From Paracoccus spongiarum (GTDB taxonomy: Bacteria; Pseudomonadota; Alphaproteobacteria; Rhodobacterales; Rhodobacteraceae): DNA of 64,000 bases. The stretch lies in contig NZ_JAVAMQ010000002.1 of NCBI RefSeq assembly GCF_030732095.1, positions 248,001-312,000 on the forward strand, given 5' to 3'. Both the position numbers and the translations under genes were made by a program. The notes under the pieces were generated by a model that was not told the origin of the DNA, did no database searches, and saw only the letters and a list, made by a program, of their open reading frames with translations. Of the stretch, positions 35,981 through 45,029 are shown piece after piece (position 1 is the first letter of the stretch; every line of letters begins with the position of its first letter).

Positions 35981-37840
35981 ATGCGAATCTTCGAAAACCT
36001 TAACAATTGCGCGATCAGGCGGGGTGCGGCCGTGCTGCTGATCGCGGCTGCCGGTGTTGCAGCAATGCCGCTGGCAAGCCCCGCCAGCCCCGCCCATGGC
36101 ATTGCAATTTATGGAGAACCTGCGCTTCCTGAGGGCTTTGAGCATCTGCCCTACGCCAATCCCGACGCGCCGAAGGGCGGGACGATTCGGCTGGCCGAGC
36201 CGGGGGGATTCGACTCGCTGAAGCCCTGGATCCTCAAGGGAAACGCCGCCTGGGGTGTCGGGGTGCATGTCGCCGAGACGTTGATGTACCGCTCGATCGA
36301 CGAGCCTTTCACGCTGTATGGCCTGCTGGCCGAGACGGTCGAGACCGACCCCGCGCGAAGCTGGGTCGAATTCACGCTGCGCCCCGAAGCGCGGTTTTCG
36401 GACGGATCGCCGGTCACTGTCGAGGACGTGATCTGGTCCTACGAGACCCTCGGTACCGTGGGTCATCCGCGCTATCTGGGCGCCTGGTCCAAGGTCGAGG
36501 GCATCGAGCAGACCGGCGAGCGCAGCCTGCGCATCACCTTCACCGAACCCGACCGCGAACTGGCGATGCTGATGGGTCTGCGGCCGGTGCTGAAGAAGGC
36601 GCAGTGGGCCGACGGCAATTTCGGCGATTCAAGCCTCGAACCGCCGATCGGATCGGGCGCCTATGTCGTGGACCGCGTCGATCCCGGCCGCGCGATCACG
36701 TTCCGCCGCAACCCCGACTATTGGGGCAAGGACCTGCCGCTGAACCGCGGGCTGAACAATTTCGACGAGATCCGCTATGATTATTTCGGGGACGCCAACG
36801 CGATGTTCGAGGCGTTCAAGGCGGGCGAGGTGAACATCTGGCGCGAATTGTCGGCGCAGAAATGGGACAGCGAATACGACTTTCCCCTGATGGCCGAGGG
36901 CAAGATCGTCAAGTCCGAGATCCCGAACGAACGGCCCTCGGGGATCATGGGTCTGGTGATGAACACCCGCAACCCGATCTTCGCGGACTGGCGGGTGCGG
37001 CAGGCGATGATCGAGGCCTTCAACTTCCAGTTCATCAACGCCACGCTGAATGGCGGCAAGGACAGCCGCATCACGTCGTATTTCGCCAATTCCAGCCTTG
37101 CCATGCAGCCCGGCGCCGCCGAGGGACGCGAGCGCGAGCTGCTGGAGCCCTTCGCCAGGTCGCTGCCGCCCGGCGCGCTTGAAGGCTATGTGCTGCCTGA
37201 GGGCAGCGATCAGCCCCTTGACCGCCGCGCCCTGCGCCGGGCCATTGCGCTGCTCGAGGAGGCCGGCTGGACGGTCCAGGGCGGGGTGCTGACGAATGAT
37301 GCCGGACGCCCCTTCAGCTTCGAGATCCTGCTGAACCAGTCGGGCAGCGCGATGCGCGCGGCCTCGGAGATGCAGCAGATCGTCGACATCTATATCGAGG
37401 CACTGCGCAACCTGGGCATCACCCCGCGGGTCACCATGCTGGATGCCGCGCAGTATGTTCAGCGCACCAACAATTACGATTTCGACATGACCTGGTATGA
37501 ACGCGCCCTGTCGCTGTCGCCGGGCAACGAACAGCGTCTCTACTGGGGCAAGGACGGGGTGACGTTGCCCGGCAGCCGCAACTGGATGGGCATGAACAGC
37601 CCCGCCGCCGAGGCGATGATCGACGCGATGCTGAGCGCCGACACCCCCGAGGCCTTCGCCGCGGCCGTCCGGGCGCTGGACCGGGTTCTGACCGCGGGGC
37701 GCTATGTCATCCCGGTCGGCTACTCGCCCATCTCGCGGCTGGCCCATTCGGGCCGGCTGCATTATCCTGAAAGGACGCCGCTTTACGGCGACTGGCCCGG
37801 ATTTCTTCCCGAGGTCTGGTGGCAAGAGGCAGAAAAATGA
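35981..37840 (+). CDS. Peptide/microcin ABC transporter binding protein (YejA-like, family 5)
   Basis: This 619-residue periplasmic protein has an N-terminal signal (basic start, then AAVLLIAAAGVAAMPLA) and a mature start HGIAIYGEPALPEGFEHLPY typical of YejA. The family 5 signatures ARFSDGSPVTVEDVIWSYE and RRNPDYWGKDLP are present. YejA-type proteins bind oligopeptides. ATG 35981, with GAGG 9 bases upstream, is preferred over 35963. No yejB/E/F permease follows; instead an entericidin gene overlaps its stop, so its transporter must be encoded elsewhere. Confidence 0.87.
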   Translation: MRIFENLNNCAIRRGAAVLLIAAAGVAAMPLASPASPAHGIAIYGEPALPEGFEHLPYANPDAPKGGTIRLAEPGGFDSLKPWILKGNAAWGVGVHVAETLMYRSIDEPFTLYGLLAETVETDPARSWVEFTLRPEARFSDGSPVTVEDVIWSYETLGTVGHPRYLGAWSKVEGIEQTGERSLRITFTEPDRELAMLMGLRPVLKKAQWADGNFGDSSLEPPIGSGAYVVDRVDPGRAITFRRNPDYWGKDLPLNRGLNNFDEIRYDYFGDANAMFEAFKAGEVNIWRELSAQKWDSEYDFPLMAEGKIVKSEIPNERPSGIMGLVMNTRNPIFADWRVRQAMIEAFNFQFINATLNGGKDSRITSYFANSSLAMQPGAAEGRERELLEPFARSLPPGALEGYVLPEGSDQPLDRRALRRAIALLEEAGWTVQGGVLTNDAGRPFSFEILLNQSGSAMRAASEMQQIVDIYIEALRNLGITPRVTMLDAAQYVQRTNNYDFDMTWYERALSLSPGNEQRLYWGKDGVTLPGSRNWMGMNSPAAEAMIDAMLSADTPEAFAAAVRALDRVLTAGRYVIPVGYSPISRLAHSGRLHYPERTPLYGDWPGFLPEVWWQEAEK

Positions 37841-37965
37841 AACGAGCAGCAACGATCCTGCTGGCCTGCGCGTTGCTGGCCAGCTGCAACACGGTGGCGG
37901 GCGTCGGAGAAGACATCTCGGGCATGGCGCGATGGTCGCAGCAGGGAATGGGAGGGGGATACTGA
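37837..37965 (+). CDS. Entericidin-family small lipoprotein
   Basis: This 42-residue protein has a lipoprotein signal with lipobox LLASC (Cys17) and a short mature chain, NTVAGVGEDISGMARW, matching the entericidin EcnA/B pattern. It overlaps the YejA-like stop (ATGA) and ends in TGATG with the next gene, so the three are co-translated. Entericidins are linked to stress-induced lysis and its control, but their role in alphaproteobacteria is unclear. Confidence 0.85.
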   Translation: MKRAATILLACALLASCNTVAGVGEDISGMARWSQQGMGGGY

Positions 37966-38303
37966 TGAAGTGGCTTCATGTTCAGCAGAACTGGCCCGCC
38001 TTCTACGAGGCGATCATGGACAAGTGGCCCGAGGTCGACGAGGCCGATCTTGACGAGATCGACGGCGACCAGCGGGCCTTCATCGCCCATCTGGCCGAGG
38101 CGACCGGTCAGGAGGCCGCCGACATCCGCGACGAACTGCGCGAATGGCTGGCCGGCGAGATCCCGTCGGACGTGGTGATGGATCCGATCCACGACAACCA
38201 CTCGATCTCGCTCAGCGCCAAATACGTCAATGAGGGCGAGGACGAATACGACGACGACGCCCGCTTCGGCGATGACGACGATCATCGCGGCGACGGCGAC
38301 TGA
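37965..38303 (+). CDS. CsbD-like acidic stress protein
   Basis: This 112-residue protein has a CsbD-like helical core (residues 1-70, MKWLHVQQNWPAFYEAIMDK then DLDEIDGD) and a very acidic tail (EDEYDDDARFGDDDD). CsbD proteins are general stress proteins of unknown chemistry. Its start shares bases with the entericidin stop. The tail is longer and more acidic than in the classical family, so assignment is moderate. Confidence 0.6.
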   Translation: MKWLHVQQNWPAFYEAIMDKWPEVDEADLDEIDGDQRAFIAHLAEATGQEAADIRDELREWLAGEIPSDVVMDPIHDNHSISLSAKYVNEGEDEYDDDARFGDDDDHRGDGD

Positions 38304-38329
38304 CGCAGCCGCCGCATCGCCGGCTGGCC

Positions 38330-39481
38330 TCAGCGCACCGCGGCAATCCCCGACAGCAGACCCAGCCGGCGCAGGATCATCGCGTAGATGATCGCATAGA
38401 GACCGGCCACCACCAGCCCGACCCACTGGATCTCGAACGGCGTGAAAAAATAGGCGCCGACAAGGATCAGTTGCAGGAAGAAATGCATCGGATAGTAGAC
38501 CCGATCGCCGAGATTTTCGCGCGACCAGCCCAGATTGGCCGCGTAAAGGCGGATCAGGCTGTCCAGCGAGTTGATGACGAACACCACGCCCACGAAGATC
38601 ATGAACCAGTTGAGCCATGTGGGGATCACGATCTGCGCCTGATGATAGATGTAGAGAACGCAGAACCACAGCCCCAGCGGAATGGCCGGCAGCGCCACCA
38701 TCGCCAGCGCCAGCTGCCAGACCGGCAACCCGCCGACGAAGCGGGCGACGAACTGGCCGATCATGATGCTCCAGGCAAACCACCAGAACAGATAGAATTC
38801 GTGGTAGTCGCTGATCGGCACGGAAAAGCGCGGCAGATGGGCGAAATAATCCATCAGCAGGCCGATATTGGCAGCGAAATCCGTCAGCCCCACGCCGCTA
38901 TAGGCGAACGCCACCAGCGCCAGCGCCGTGAAGGCCAGCATCCCGAAGCCGTAGGTCGAGACGATGGCCAGCCATTTCATGATGTTCATGTCGCCGCTGG
39001 AGGTGACCGAAAAGGCCAGCACGGCGATGACCAGTGCCCAGATCGCCAATTGCGGCAAGTCCGGCGCATAGGTCGGCAGGTTGATCATGAAGAGGTAGCA
39101 GGTGAAGGAACAGGTCGCGATCACGGTCAGGTTGTAGATCCATTTGACCAGCGGAACCTCGAACAGGCGCAGCCGGGGTTCCAGCGCGACGAAATAGAAG
39201 GTGGTCACGAAATACATCAGCCAGACCAGCGGCCCCCACATGCCGAACTCGACCGCCAGCGCGTTGGTGAAGGCGAACGCCGGGTCCTGTTCGTAGATCG
39301 GGAACTCGTTCAGCGGCAGCATCACCAGCCCCATGTCCAGCCCCGCCGTGAAGAGCAGCGCGATCAGGGTGAAGATCCCGACCGGCGTGTCCCCCGTGCA
39401 GCGCACGCGGGGCCATCGGACCAGCACGAAAAGCGCGCAGGCGAGAACGCTGAGATAGGCGACGGTGATGATCGGCGTCAT
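38330..39481 (-). CDS. Short BCCT-like transporter
   Basis: This 383-residue membrane protein has about nine to ten segments and the BCCT signature region YLFWWFAWSIMIGQFVARFVGG, matching the WAWWxxWSPFVGxFIARxSRG motif of choline/betaine carriers. The conserved FTAGLDMGLVMLP block near residue 40 aligns with the sodium-site helix. It is 120-200 residues shorter than normal BCCT proteins and seems to lack the first membrane segments. ATG 39481 follows AAGAGG. A BetI-like operator sits 119 bp upstream, supporting choline or glycine betaine. Confidence 0.7.
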   Translation of the reverse strand: MTPIITVAYLSVLACALFVLVRWPRVRCTGDTPVGIFTLIALLFTAGLDMGLVMLPLNEFPIYEQDPAFAFTNALAVEFGMWGPLVWLMYFVTTFYFVALEPRLRLFEVPLVKWIYNLTVIATCSFTCYLFMINLPTYAPDLPQLAIWALVIAVLAFSVTSSGDMNIMKWLAIVSTYGFGMLAFTALALVAFAYSGVGLTDFAANIGLLMDYFAHLPRFSVPISDYHEFYLFWWFAWSIMIGQFVARFVGGLPVWQLALAMVALPAIPLGLWFCVLYIYHQAQIVIPTWLNWFMIFVGVVFVINSLDSLIRLYAANLGWSRENLGDRVYYPMHFFLQLILVGAYFFTPFEIQWVGLVVAGLYAIIYAMILRRLGLLSGIAAVR

Positions 39482-39599
39482 ATGAACCTCTTGGCTGCCA
39501 AAGGCGATGTCTTTGCAGGAAGCTCCGCCTGCCGGGAGCGGCGAGGCGGCTGCGGCGGCAAGGTGCCGCAGGGTCATTCTGACCCATGAGTGCCGTAAG

Positions 39600-39619
39600 T
39601 TGATTGCTCAGTCAATCAA
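39600..39619. promoter_or_regulatory. BetI-like operator
   Basis: TTGATTG-CTCAGT-CAATCAA is a perfect 7+7 inverted repeat in the divergent gap between the BCCT-like gene and the cation exporter gene. It closely resembles the operator of BetI, the choline-responsive TetR repressor. No betI gene is in the window, so the regulator is encoded elsewhere. Confidence 0.65.
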
Positions 39620-39723
39620 AAACAGCGTTCCACTCCGATGTCGCGACCTTCGCGGTTGAGCTTGCGGCGCCACTCTGCCAAAGGCAGGGCACGAGACGGG
39701 ACGGAACAAGGCGACGCGCGGCG

Positions 39724-40611
39724 ATGGCGAACACCCTGAGAATTGCGGTCGGCAGCATTTTCGTCGGCCTTGCGGTGCTGGCGCTGAAGCTGCTGGCGTG
39801 GTGGATGACCGGATCGATTGCGCTGCTGTCGGACGCGCTGGAAAGTACCGTGAACGTCGCCACTGCCCTTGCCGCGCTGGTGGCGATCCGGGTCGCCGCG
39901 CGGCCCGCCGATGACGGTCACCCCTACGGCCACCACAAGGCGGAATTCTTCAGCGCCGTCCTCGAGGGCGTGATGATCATCGTTGCGGCGCTGCTGATCA
40001 TGCGCGAGGCCTATGCCGGCTTCCGCAATCCTCCGGTCCTCGAGGCGCCCTTTGCCGGCATGGCGGTCAATGCCGCGGCAGGCGCCGTCAACGCGGTCTG
40101 GTGCTGGGTGCTGATCACCTGGGGGCGGCGGCTGAAATCGCCGGCGCTGGTGGCCGATGGCCGGCATCTTCTGTCGGACGTGATCTCGTCCGCCGGGGTG
40201 CTTCTGGGGGTCTGCCTTGCCGTGCTGACCGGCTGGAGCGTCCTTGACCCGGTGCTGGCGGGGCTGGTCGGCCTGAACATCCTCTGGTCGGGCTGGAAGG
40301 TCACGGCCTCCTCGCTCAGCGGGCTGATGGACGAGGCGGTGCCTGAATCGACGCTGGCCGAGATCCGGGCGATCATCTCGGACAAGGCGACGGGCGCGAT
40401 CGAGGCGCATGACCTGCGCACCCGCCATGCCGGGCGCGTGACCTTCATCGACTTTCATCTGGTCGTCGCGGGCCAGACCACCGTCGAGGATGCCCATGCC
40501 ATCTGCGACCGGATCGAGACGTCGCTGCGCCGCAGCCTGCCCGACGCGCAGATCACCATCCATGTCGAACCCGACCACAAGGCCAAGCATTCCGGCGTGC
40601 TGGTGCTTTAG
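39724..40611 (+). CDS. Cation diffusion facilitator (FieF-like)
   Basis: This 295-residue CDF protein has about six membrane segments, the HPYGHHKAEFFSAVLEG loop, metal-binding HLLSDVISS in the fifth segment and a C-terminal cytosolic domain with TIHVEPDHKAKH. It exports Zn, Fe or related divalent cations using the proton gradient. The aspartate-histidine pattern of the second helix reads SDALESTVN rather than the common DALHS, so metal preference is uncertain. ATG 39724 is used. Confidence 0.87.
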   Translation: MANTLRIAVGSIFVGLAVLALKLLAWWMTGSIALLSDALESTVNVATALAALVAIRVAARPADDGHPYGHHKAEFFSAVLEGVMIIVAALLIMREAYAGFRNPPVLEAPFAGMAVNAAAGAVNAVWCWVLITWGRRLKSPALVADGRHLLSDVISSAGVLLGVCLAVLTGWSVLDPVLAGLVGLNILWSGWKVTASSLSGLMDEAVPESTLAEIRAIISDKATGAIEAHDLRTRHAGRVTFIDFHLVVAGQTTVEDAHAICDRIETSLRRSLPDAQITIHVEPDHKAKHSGVLVL

Positions 40612-40617
40612 GCCCGC

Positions 40618-41403
40618 TCAGGCGGCAAGCCTGACCCAGACCGGGACGTGATCGCTTGGTTTCTCGCCCGCCCGTGCCTCGCGGTCCACGCCGGTCTCGA
40701 CCATCAGGTCGGCGGCCTGCGGTGACAGCAGCAGATGGTCGATGCGGATACCGTCATCGCGGTTCCAGGCCCCGGCCTGATAGTCCCAGAAGGTGAACGG
40801 CCCGCGGGCCGCCCAAGGATCGCGGATCCGCACCGCATCCGTCCAGCCCTGCCACAGGATCCGTCGCAGCGCCGCGCGGCTCTCGGGCAGGAACAGCGCA
40901 TCCTCGCGCCAGGCCTCGGGGCGGGCGGCATCGCGCGGCTCGGGGATGACGTTGAAATCGCCCAGCATCACCACCGGCATTTCGCTGACCAGCAGCTCGG
41001 CGGCGCGCTGTTGCAGGCGCCGCATCCAGGCCAGCTTGTAGTCGTATTTCGGCCCCGGCGCAGGGTTGCCGTTCGGCAGATAGAGGCCGGCGATCCGGAT
41101 CGCGCGCTGTCCGGTCACGGTCGCCTCGATATAGCGGGCCTGCTCGTCGGTCTCGTCGCCCGGCAGGCCGCGGCTGACATCCTCCAGCGGGCTGCGCGAC
41201 AGGATCGCCACGCCGTTGAAGCCCTTCTGGCCATGCGTCTCGACGTTCCAGCCCAGATCGCCGAAATGATCGCGCGGAAACCCCTCGTCGAGGGACTTGA
41301 TCTCCTGCAGCACCACGACATCGGCATCCGCGCTGGCCAGCCAGGCGGTCAGCGCCTCGATCCGCGCCTTCACTCCGTTGATGTTGAAGCTGGCGATCTT
41401 CAC
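40618..41403 (-). CDS. xthA: Exodeoxyribonuclease III
   Basis: This 261-residue AP endonuclease/3'-5' exonuclease has the EEP-superfamily set: SFNINGVKARIEA, LQEIKS with the metal Glu, LGDFNVIP and the terminal PSDHVPVWVRL with the Asp-His pair. It repairs abasic and damaged 3' ends. The start is GTG at 41403, overlapping the acyltransferase stop by 4 bp (GTGA). Confidence 0.92.
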   Translation of the reverse strand: MKIASFNINGVKARIEALTAWLASADADVVVLQEIKSLDEGFPRDHFGDLGWNVETHGQKGFNGVAILSRSPLEDVSRGLPGDETDEQARYIEATVTGQRAIRIAGLYLPNGNPAPGPKYDYKLAWMRRLQQRAAELLVSEMPVVMLGDFNVIPEPRDAARPEAWREDALFLPESRAALRRILWQGWTDAVRIRDPWAARGPFTFWDYQAGAWNRDDGIRIDHLLLSPQAADLMVETGVDREARAGEKPSDHVPVWVRLAA

Positions 41404-42611
41404 CGCACGCCCTCGGGCAGCCGCGCGGCGCCCCTGCCGGGCGGCCACTGGCGGTTCAGCCAGCGGCGCGACGGCTGCTCGATCAGGTGATAGCTGAGCG
41501 CCGAGGCGACGATGATGATGCCGAACACGATCGCCGCGTGCAGGGTCATCGGAACCGCGTTCCAGAAGCCGAAAAGGCGCGGGCCGATATTCGAGTAAAG
41601 CAACAGGATCAGCGTGTGGACCATGTAGGTCGAATACGAGATCTCGCCCAGATAGACCAGCGCCGAAACGCCCGGCAACCGCGCCAGATGCGGCGACAGC
41701 CGTGCCGCGGCAAGGATCAGGGCCGCGAACAGCGGCAGCAGCACATAATCGGCGTCCTTGTCCTGCACCGCGAAGAACAGCCCGACAAGGGCGGCGACGC
41801 CGATCAGCGACGCCGGCCGCGGGCCGACATGATCGGCCGCCAGCCGGGTCAGCGCACCAAGTGCAAATGCGGGCAGGATGCGCAGCGCCCCGAAATCCCA
41901 GGTCGGATGCATGAAGCCGGTATAGCCCTGGCGGACGGCCACCAGATGCGCCAGCACGCCGGTGACCACAAGTGCAGCCAGCCAGAACCGCCAGCCCGGC
42001 GCGGTCTGGCGGAAATACATCAGCAGCCCGAATGCCAGATAGGCGGTCATCTCGGCCGAGACCGACCACGCCACGCCGTTCAGCAGCAACCCGTCGGTGA
42101 GATGCCAGGACTGGATCAGCAGCGCCGAGGCGATCACGTCCCACAGCGTCACCCCACGCTCCAGCGCGACCCCCAGCGCGGTCAGCGCCAGCAGCATCAC
42201 CAGCCAGATCAGCAGCATCGCCAGGTGCAGCGGATAGACACGCGCAAAGCGGCGCCACATGAACTTGCCAAAGCCGAAATCGCGGCCCGGCGCCCTGCGT
42301 CCATAAACGTGGAAGATGACAAAGCCCGACAGCACGAAGAACAGGTCGACCCCCCGCGCCCCGGACCCGGCAGCCCGCCAGATGCCGGTCGCGGGCAGGC
42401 CGAGCCAGCTCCAGAAGTGGAAGGCAAAGACCCAGAAGGCGGCAAAGAACCGGATCGCCGTCAGCAGCGGCAGGTCGGCCGGCAGCGGTGGCGGCACGAC
42501 CTGCGGCGCGGACAGATGGGGTGGCACGGGCGCGGCGGCCGGCGCAGGGCGGAAATCGGACACGTCATCACCATTGAAAGCCGCGAAAGCGGTCGGACAC
42601 CCCGCCACCAT
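41400..42611 (-). CDS. Acyltransferase 3 family (OafA-like) membrane protein
   Basis: This 403-residue protein has about ten membrane segments and the acyltransferase 3 marks: LTAIRFFAAFWVFAFHF with the catalytic His and RGVDLFFVLSGFVIF. Such enzymes O-acylate surface glycans or lipids. ATG 42611 is listed; a GTG at about 42566 gives MSDFRPAP and may be the true start, since residues 1-15 look non-conserved. The acceptor is unknown. Confidence 0.85.
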   Translation of the reverse strand: MVAGCPTAFAAFNGDDVSDFRPAPAAAPVPPHLSAPQVVPPPLPADLPLLTAIRFFAAFWVFAFHFWSWLGLPATGIWRAAGSGARGVDLFFVLSGFVIFHVYGRRAPGRDFGFGKFMWRRFARVYPLHLAMLLIWLVMLLALTALGVALERGVTLWDVIASALLIQSWHLTDGLLLNGVAWSVSAEMTAYLAFGLLMYFRQTAPGWRFWLAALVVTGVLAHLVAVRQGYTGFMHPTWDFGALRILPAFALGALTRLAADHVGPRPASLIGVAALVGLFFAVQDKDADYVLLPLFAALILAAARLSPHLARLPGVSALVYLGEISYSTYMVHTLILLLYSNIGPRLFGFWNAVPMTLHAAIVFGIIIVASALSYHLIEQPSRRWLNRQWPPGRGAARLPEGVR

Positions 42612-42706
42612 AGCAGGTCGTGACGCTCAGGTAACCTGTCGAAACGTTAGCAATTTCCGAAGACTGCCACGAGGGCCGCGAGGGCCGCGCCCGCGCCCGC
42701 GCCCGA

Positions 42707-43030
42707 TCAGACCGAGAAGGATGTGCCGCAGCCGCAGCTGGACGAGGCGTTCGGATTGTCGATCACGAAGCGCGCGCCGATCAGTTCATCGGCGAAATCG
42801 ATCGTCGCGCCGGCCAGGAAGGGCAGCGACACCGGATCGACCACGACCCTCTGGCCTGCCCCTTCCAGCACAAGATCATCAGCCTCGGCCCGGTCCAGGC
42901 GGATGTCGTACTGGAACCCCGAGCAGCCGCCGCCTGCAACCGCCACACGCAGCGGCGCATCCGCGCCGCCCTCGTTGATCTCGGCCAGCCGGGCAAAGGC
43001 GCGTTCGGTGACTTTGGGAGGCAGGTTCAT
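42707..43030 (-). CDS. erpA: A-type Fe-S carrier (ErpA/IscA family)
   Basis: This 107-residue protein has the three conserved cysteines: VAGGGCSGFQY and SSCGCGTSF. These carriers hand [Fe-S] clusters to apo-enzymes. Length and motifs are typical of alphaproteobacterial HesB/IscA proteins. ATG 43030 starts the conserved chain. It is divergent from the dGTPase gene. Confidence 0.9.
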   Translation of the reverse strand: MNLPPKVTERAFARLAEINEGGADAPLRVAVAGGGCSGFQYDIRLDRAEADDLVLEGAGQRVVVDPVSLPFLAGATIDFADELIGARFVIDNPNASSSCGCGTSFSV

Positions 43031-43104
43031 GGGTCGTTCCCGTTTTCGTCCTTCGTCCCTGAATATAGGCTTTGCACGGAACCGCTTCAAGAAAGACCCG
43101 TCCC

Positions 43105-44265
43105 GTGACCGGATTTGCGCCCTATGCCTGCCAGCCCGACGACAGCCGCGGCCGGTTGTGGCCCGAGCGCATGTCGACCTTCCGCTCGCCCTGGCAGCGC
43201 GACCGGGACCGGATCATCCACTCCTCGGCCTTCCGTCGGCTGAAGCACAAGACGCAGGTCTTCGTCGAACATGACGGCGAGGATTACCGCGGCGACTATT
43301 TCCGCACCCGCCTGACCCATACCATCGAGGTCGCGCAGGTGGCGCGCACCATCGCCGGCGCGCTCGGGCTGAACACCGACCTCGCCGAGACGGTGGCGCT
43401 GGCGCATGATCTGGGCCACCCGCCCTTCGGCCACACCGGCGAGGATGCGCTGGCCGCGCTGATGGCGCCTTACGGCGGCTTCGACCACAACGCGCAGGCA
43501 CTGCGCATCGTCACCCGGCTGGAGCGCCATTATGCCGATTTCGACGGGCTGAACCTGACCTGGGAGGCGCTCGAGGGCATCGCCAAGCATAACGGGCCGG
43601 TGGCCGCGCCCCTGCCCTATGCGCTGGCCGAGGTGAATGCCGACTGGGACCTGGAACTGGGCGGCAATGCCAGCGCCGAGGCCCAGGTGGCCGCGGTGGC
43701 CGATGACGTGGCCTACAACCACCACGACCTGCATGACGGCTTGCGCGCGCAGCTGTTCACCGAAGAGGAACTGGCCGAACTGCCCGTCATCGGCCCGGCC
43801 TTCGACGAGGTGGATCGCCTGCATCCCGGCCTCGACCGGATGCGCCGCCGCCACGAGGCGCTGCGCCGGGTCTTCGGCGTCATGGTCGAGGACGTGATCG
43901 CCGTCGCCCAGAACCGCCTGACCGGGCTTCAACCGCAAGCGGCACAGGAAATCCGCGACATGGATGGTCCGATCATCCGATTTTCAAAGCCCCTCTACCA
44001 GAACATCAAGGCGATCAAGTCCTTCCTCTTCACGCGCATGTACCGCGCCCCGTCGGTCGTGGACGAACGCAGCAGGGTCACCGCCATGCTGAACAACCTC
44101 TTCCCGCTCTTCCTCGCCGAACCCGCGCAGATGCCGCCGCAATGGCATGCCGTCGCCGCGGCCGCGGGTGAGCAGACTTATCGCGCCCGCGTGGTCCTCG
44201 ACTACGTCGCAGGCATGACGGACCGCTTCGCGATCTCCGAACACCAGCGCCTCTTCGCCCGCTAG
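43105..44265 (+). CDS. Deoxyguanosinetriphosphate triphosphohydrolase-like protein
   Basis: This 386-residue HD-domain hydrolase belongs to the type 2 dGTPase-like group. RLTHTIEVAQVAR, ALAHDLGHPPFGHTGED and AYNHHDLHDGLR supply the metal-binding His/Asp set. It cleaves dNTPs to nucleoside and tripolyphosphate. The start is probably GTG at 43105 (MTGFAPYACQPD); a TTG at 43072 lies in the divergent promoter gap with erpA. Confidence 0.9.
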   Translation: MTGFAPYACQPDDSRGRLWPERMSTFRSPWQRDRDRIIHSSAFRRLKHKTQVFVEHDGEDYRGDYFRTRLTHTIEVAQVARTIAGALGLNTDLAETVALAHDLGHPPFGHTGEDALAALMAPYGGFDHNAQALRIVTRLERHYADFDGLNLTWEALEGIAKHNGPVAAPLPYALAEVNADWDLELGGNASAEAQVAAVADDVAYNHHDLHDGLRAQLFTEEELAELPVIGPAFDEVDRLHPGLDRMRRRHEALRRVFGVMVEDVIAVAQNRLTGLQPQAAQEIRDMDGPIIRFSKPLYQNIKAIKSFLFTRMYRAPSVVDERSRVTAMLNNLFPLFLAEPAQMPPQWHAVAAAAGEQTYRARVVLDYVAGMTDRFAISEHQRLFAR

Positions 44266-44606
44266 GCCGCCCCGCCGCCAGGCCCGCCCTGCCGCCGCCC
44301 GACCCGCCGCGGCCTTTGTCATCACACGGGCCGAAACGCCGGACACCCCCGCCCGCGCACCAGGCAAGGCCCCCGCAGGCACGGCTTGCCTTGGCCGAAA
44401 TATCCTCGGGGGTCCGGGGGCAGACAGCCCCCGGCGGTCGCGGGACGCACGGAACCGCTCCCATCCGGCACAACGCCCCTCTGCCCGTCTTCTGCCCGCG
44501 TCGCAGGCAGCGCTGCGCGGCGATTGATAGTTGCGCGTCCGGCGGACCTCGCGGCGCAGCCCCGCGTTGTCGTCAGGCAGAGTTGATGTCAACAGGAGGC
44601 ATGAAA
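44266..44606. repeat. Spacer with a Rhodobacteraceae-type intergenic repeat
   Basis: No gene is seen. At 44391-44444 is a GC-rich element: TTGGCCGAAATATCCTCGGG, then a perfect hairpin CCGGGGGC/GCCCCCGG with loop AGACA (44414-44434), then CGGTCGCGGG. From memory, very similar blocks (GAGGATATTT beside GCCCCCGGCGGTCGCG) recur between genes of Rhodobacter and Paracoccus. It could act as a terminator for the dGTPase gene. Confidence 0.6.
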
Positions 44607-45029
44607 ATGTTCACGCGCAGCGGATCGGCCAGATGGCAGGGCGGGCTCAAGGACGGCAAGGCGGTGGTCTCGACCCAGTCGGGCGCCCTCGCAGACCAGC
44701 CCTACGGCTTCAACACCCGCTTCGAGGACCGGCCCGGCACCAATCCCGAGGAACTGGTCGGAGCGGCCCATGCCTCCTGCTTCTCGATGGCGCTGGCAAA
44801 GATGCTCGAAGAGGCCGGGATCGGGGGCGTCGAGATCCGCACCACCTCGCGGATCACCCTCGAGAAGGATGGCGACGGCTTCACCGTGACCAGGGCGCAT
44901 CTGGAAACGGCGATTTCCGGCGATGGCGATGCCCCCACGATCGAGGATCTGGCCAACAAGGCAAAGGAAGGTTGCCCGATCTCGAAGCTGCTGAACGCCA
45001 GCGTGACCATGGACGTGACGGTCGGATGA
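44607..45029 (+). CDS. osmC: OsmC-type organic hydroperoxide peroxidase
   Basis: This 140-residue protein matches E. coli OsmC closely (FTRSGSARWQGGLKDGKAVV, QPYGFNTRFEDRPGTNPEEL). The reactive cysteines are C58 in HASCFSMAL and C123 in EGCPISKLL. It reduces organic hydroperoxides and is induced by osmotic stress in relatives. ATG 44607 is used, 7 bases after AGGAGG; ATG 44601 is too close. Coupled to the next gene by ATGA. Confidence 0.93.
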   Translation: MFTRSGSARWQGGLKDGKAVVSTQSGALADQPYGFNTRFEDRPGTNPEELVGAAHASCFSMALAKMLEEAGIGGVEIRTTSRITLEKDGDGFTVTRAHLETAISGDGDAPTIEDLANKAKEGCPISKLLNASVTMDVTVG

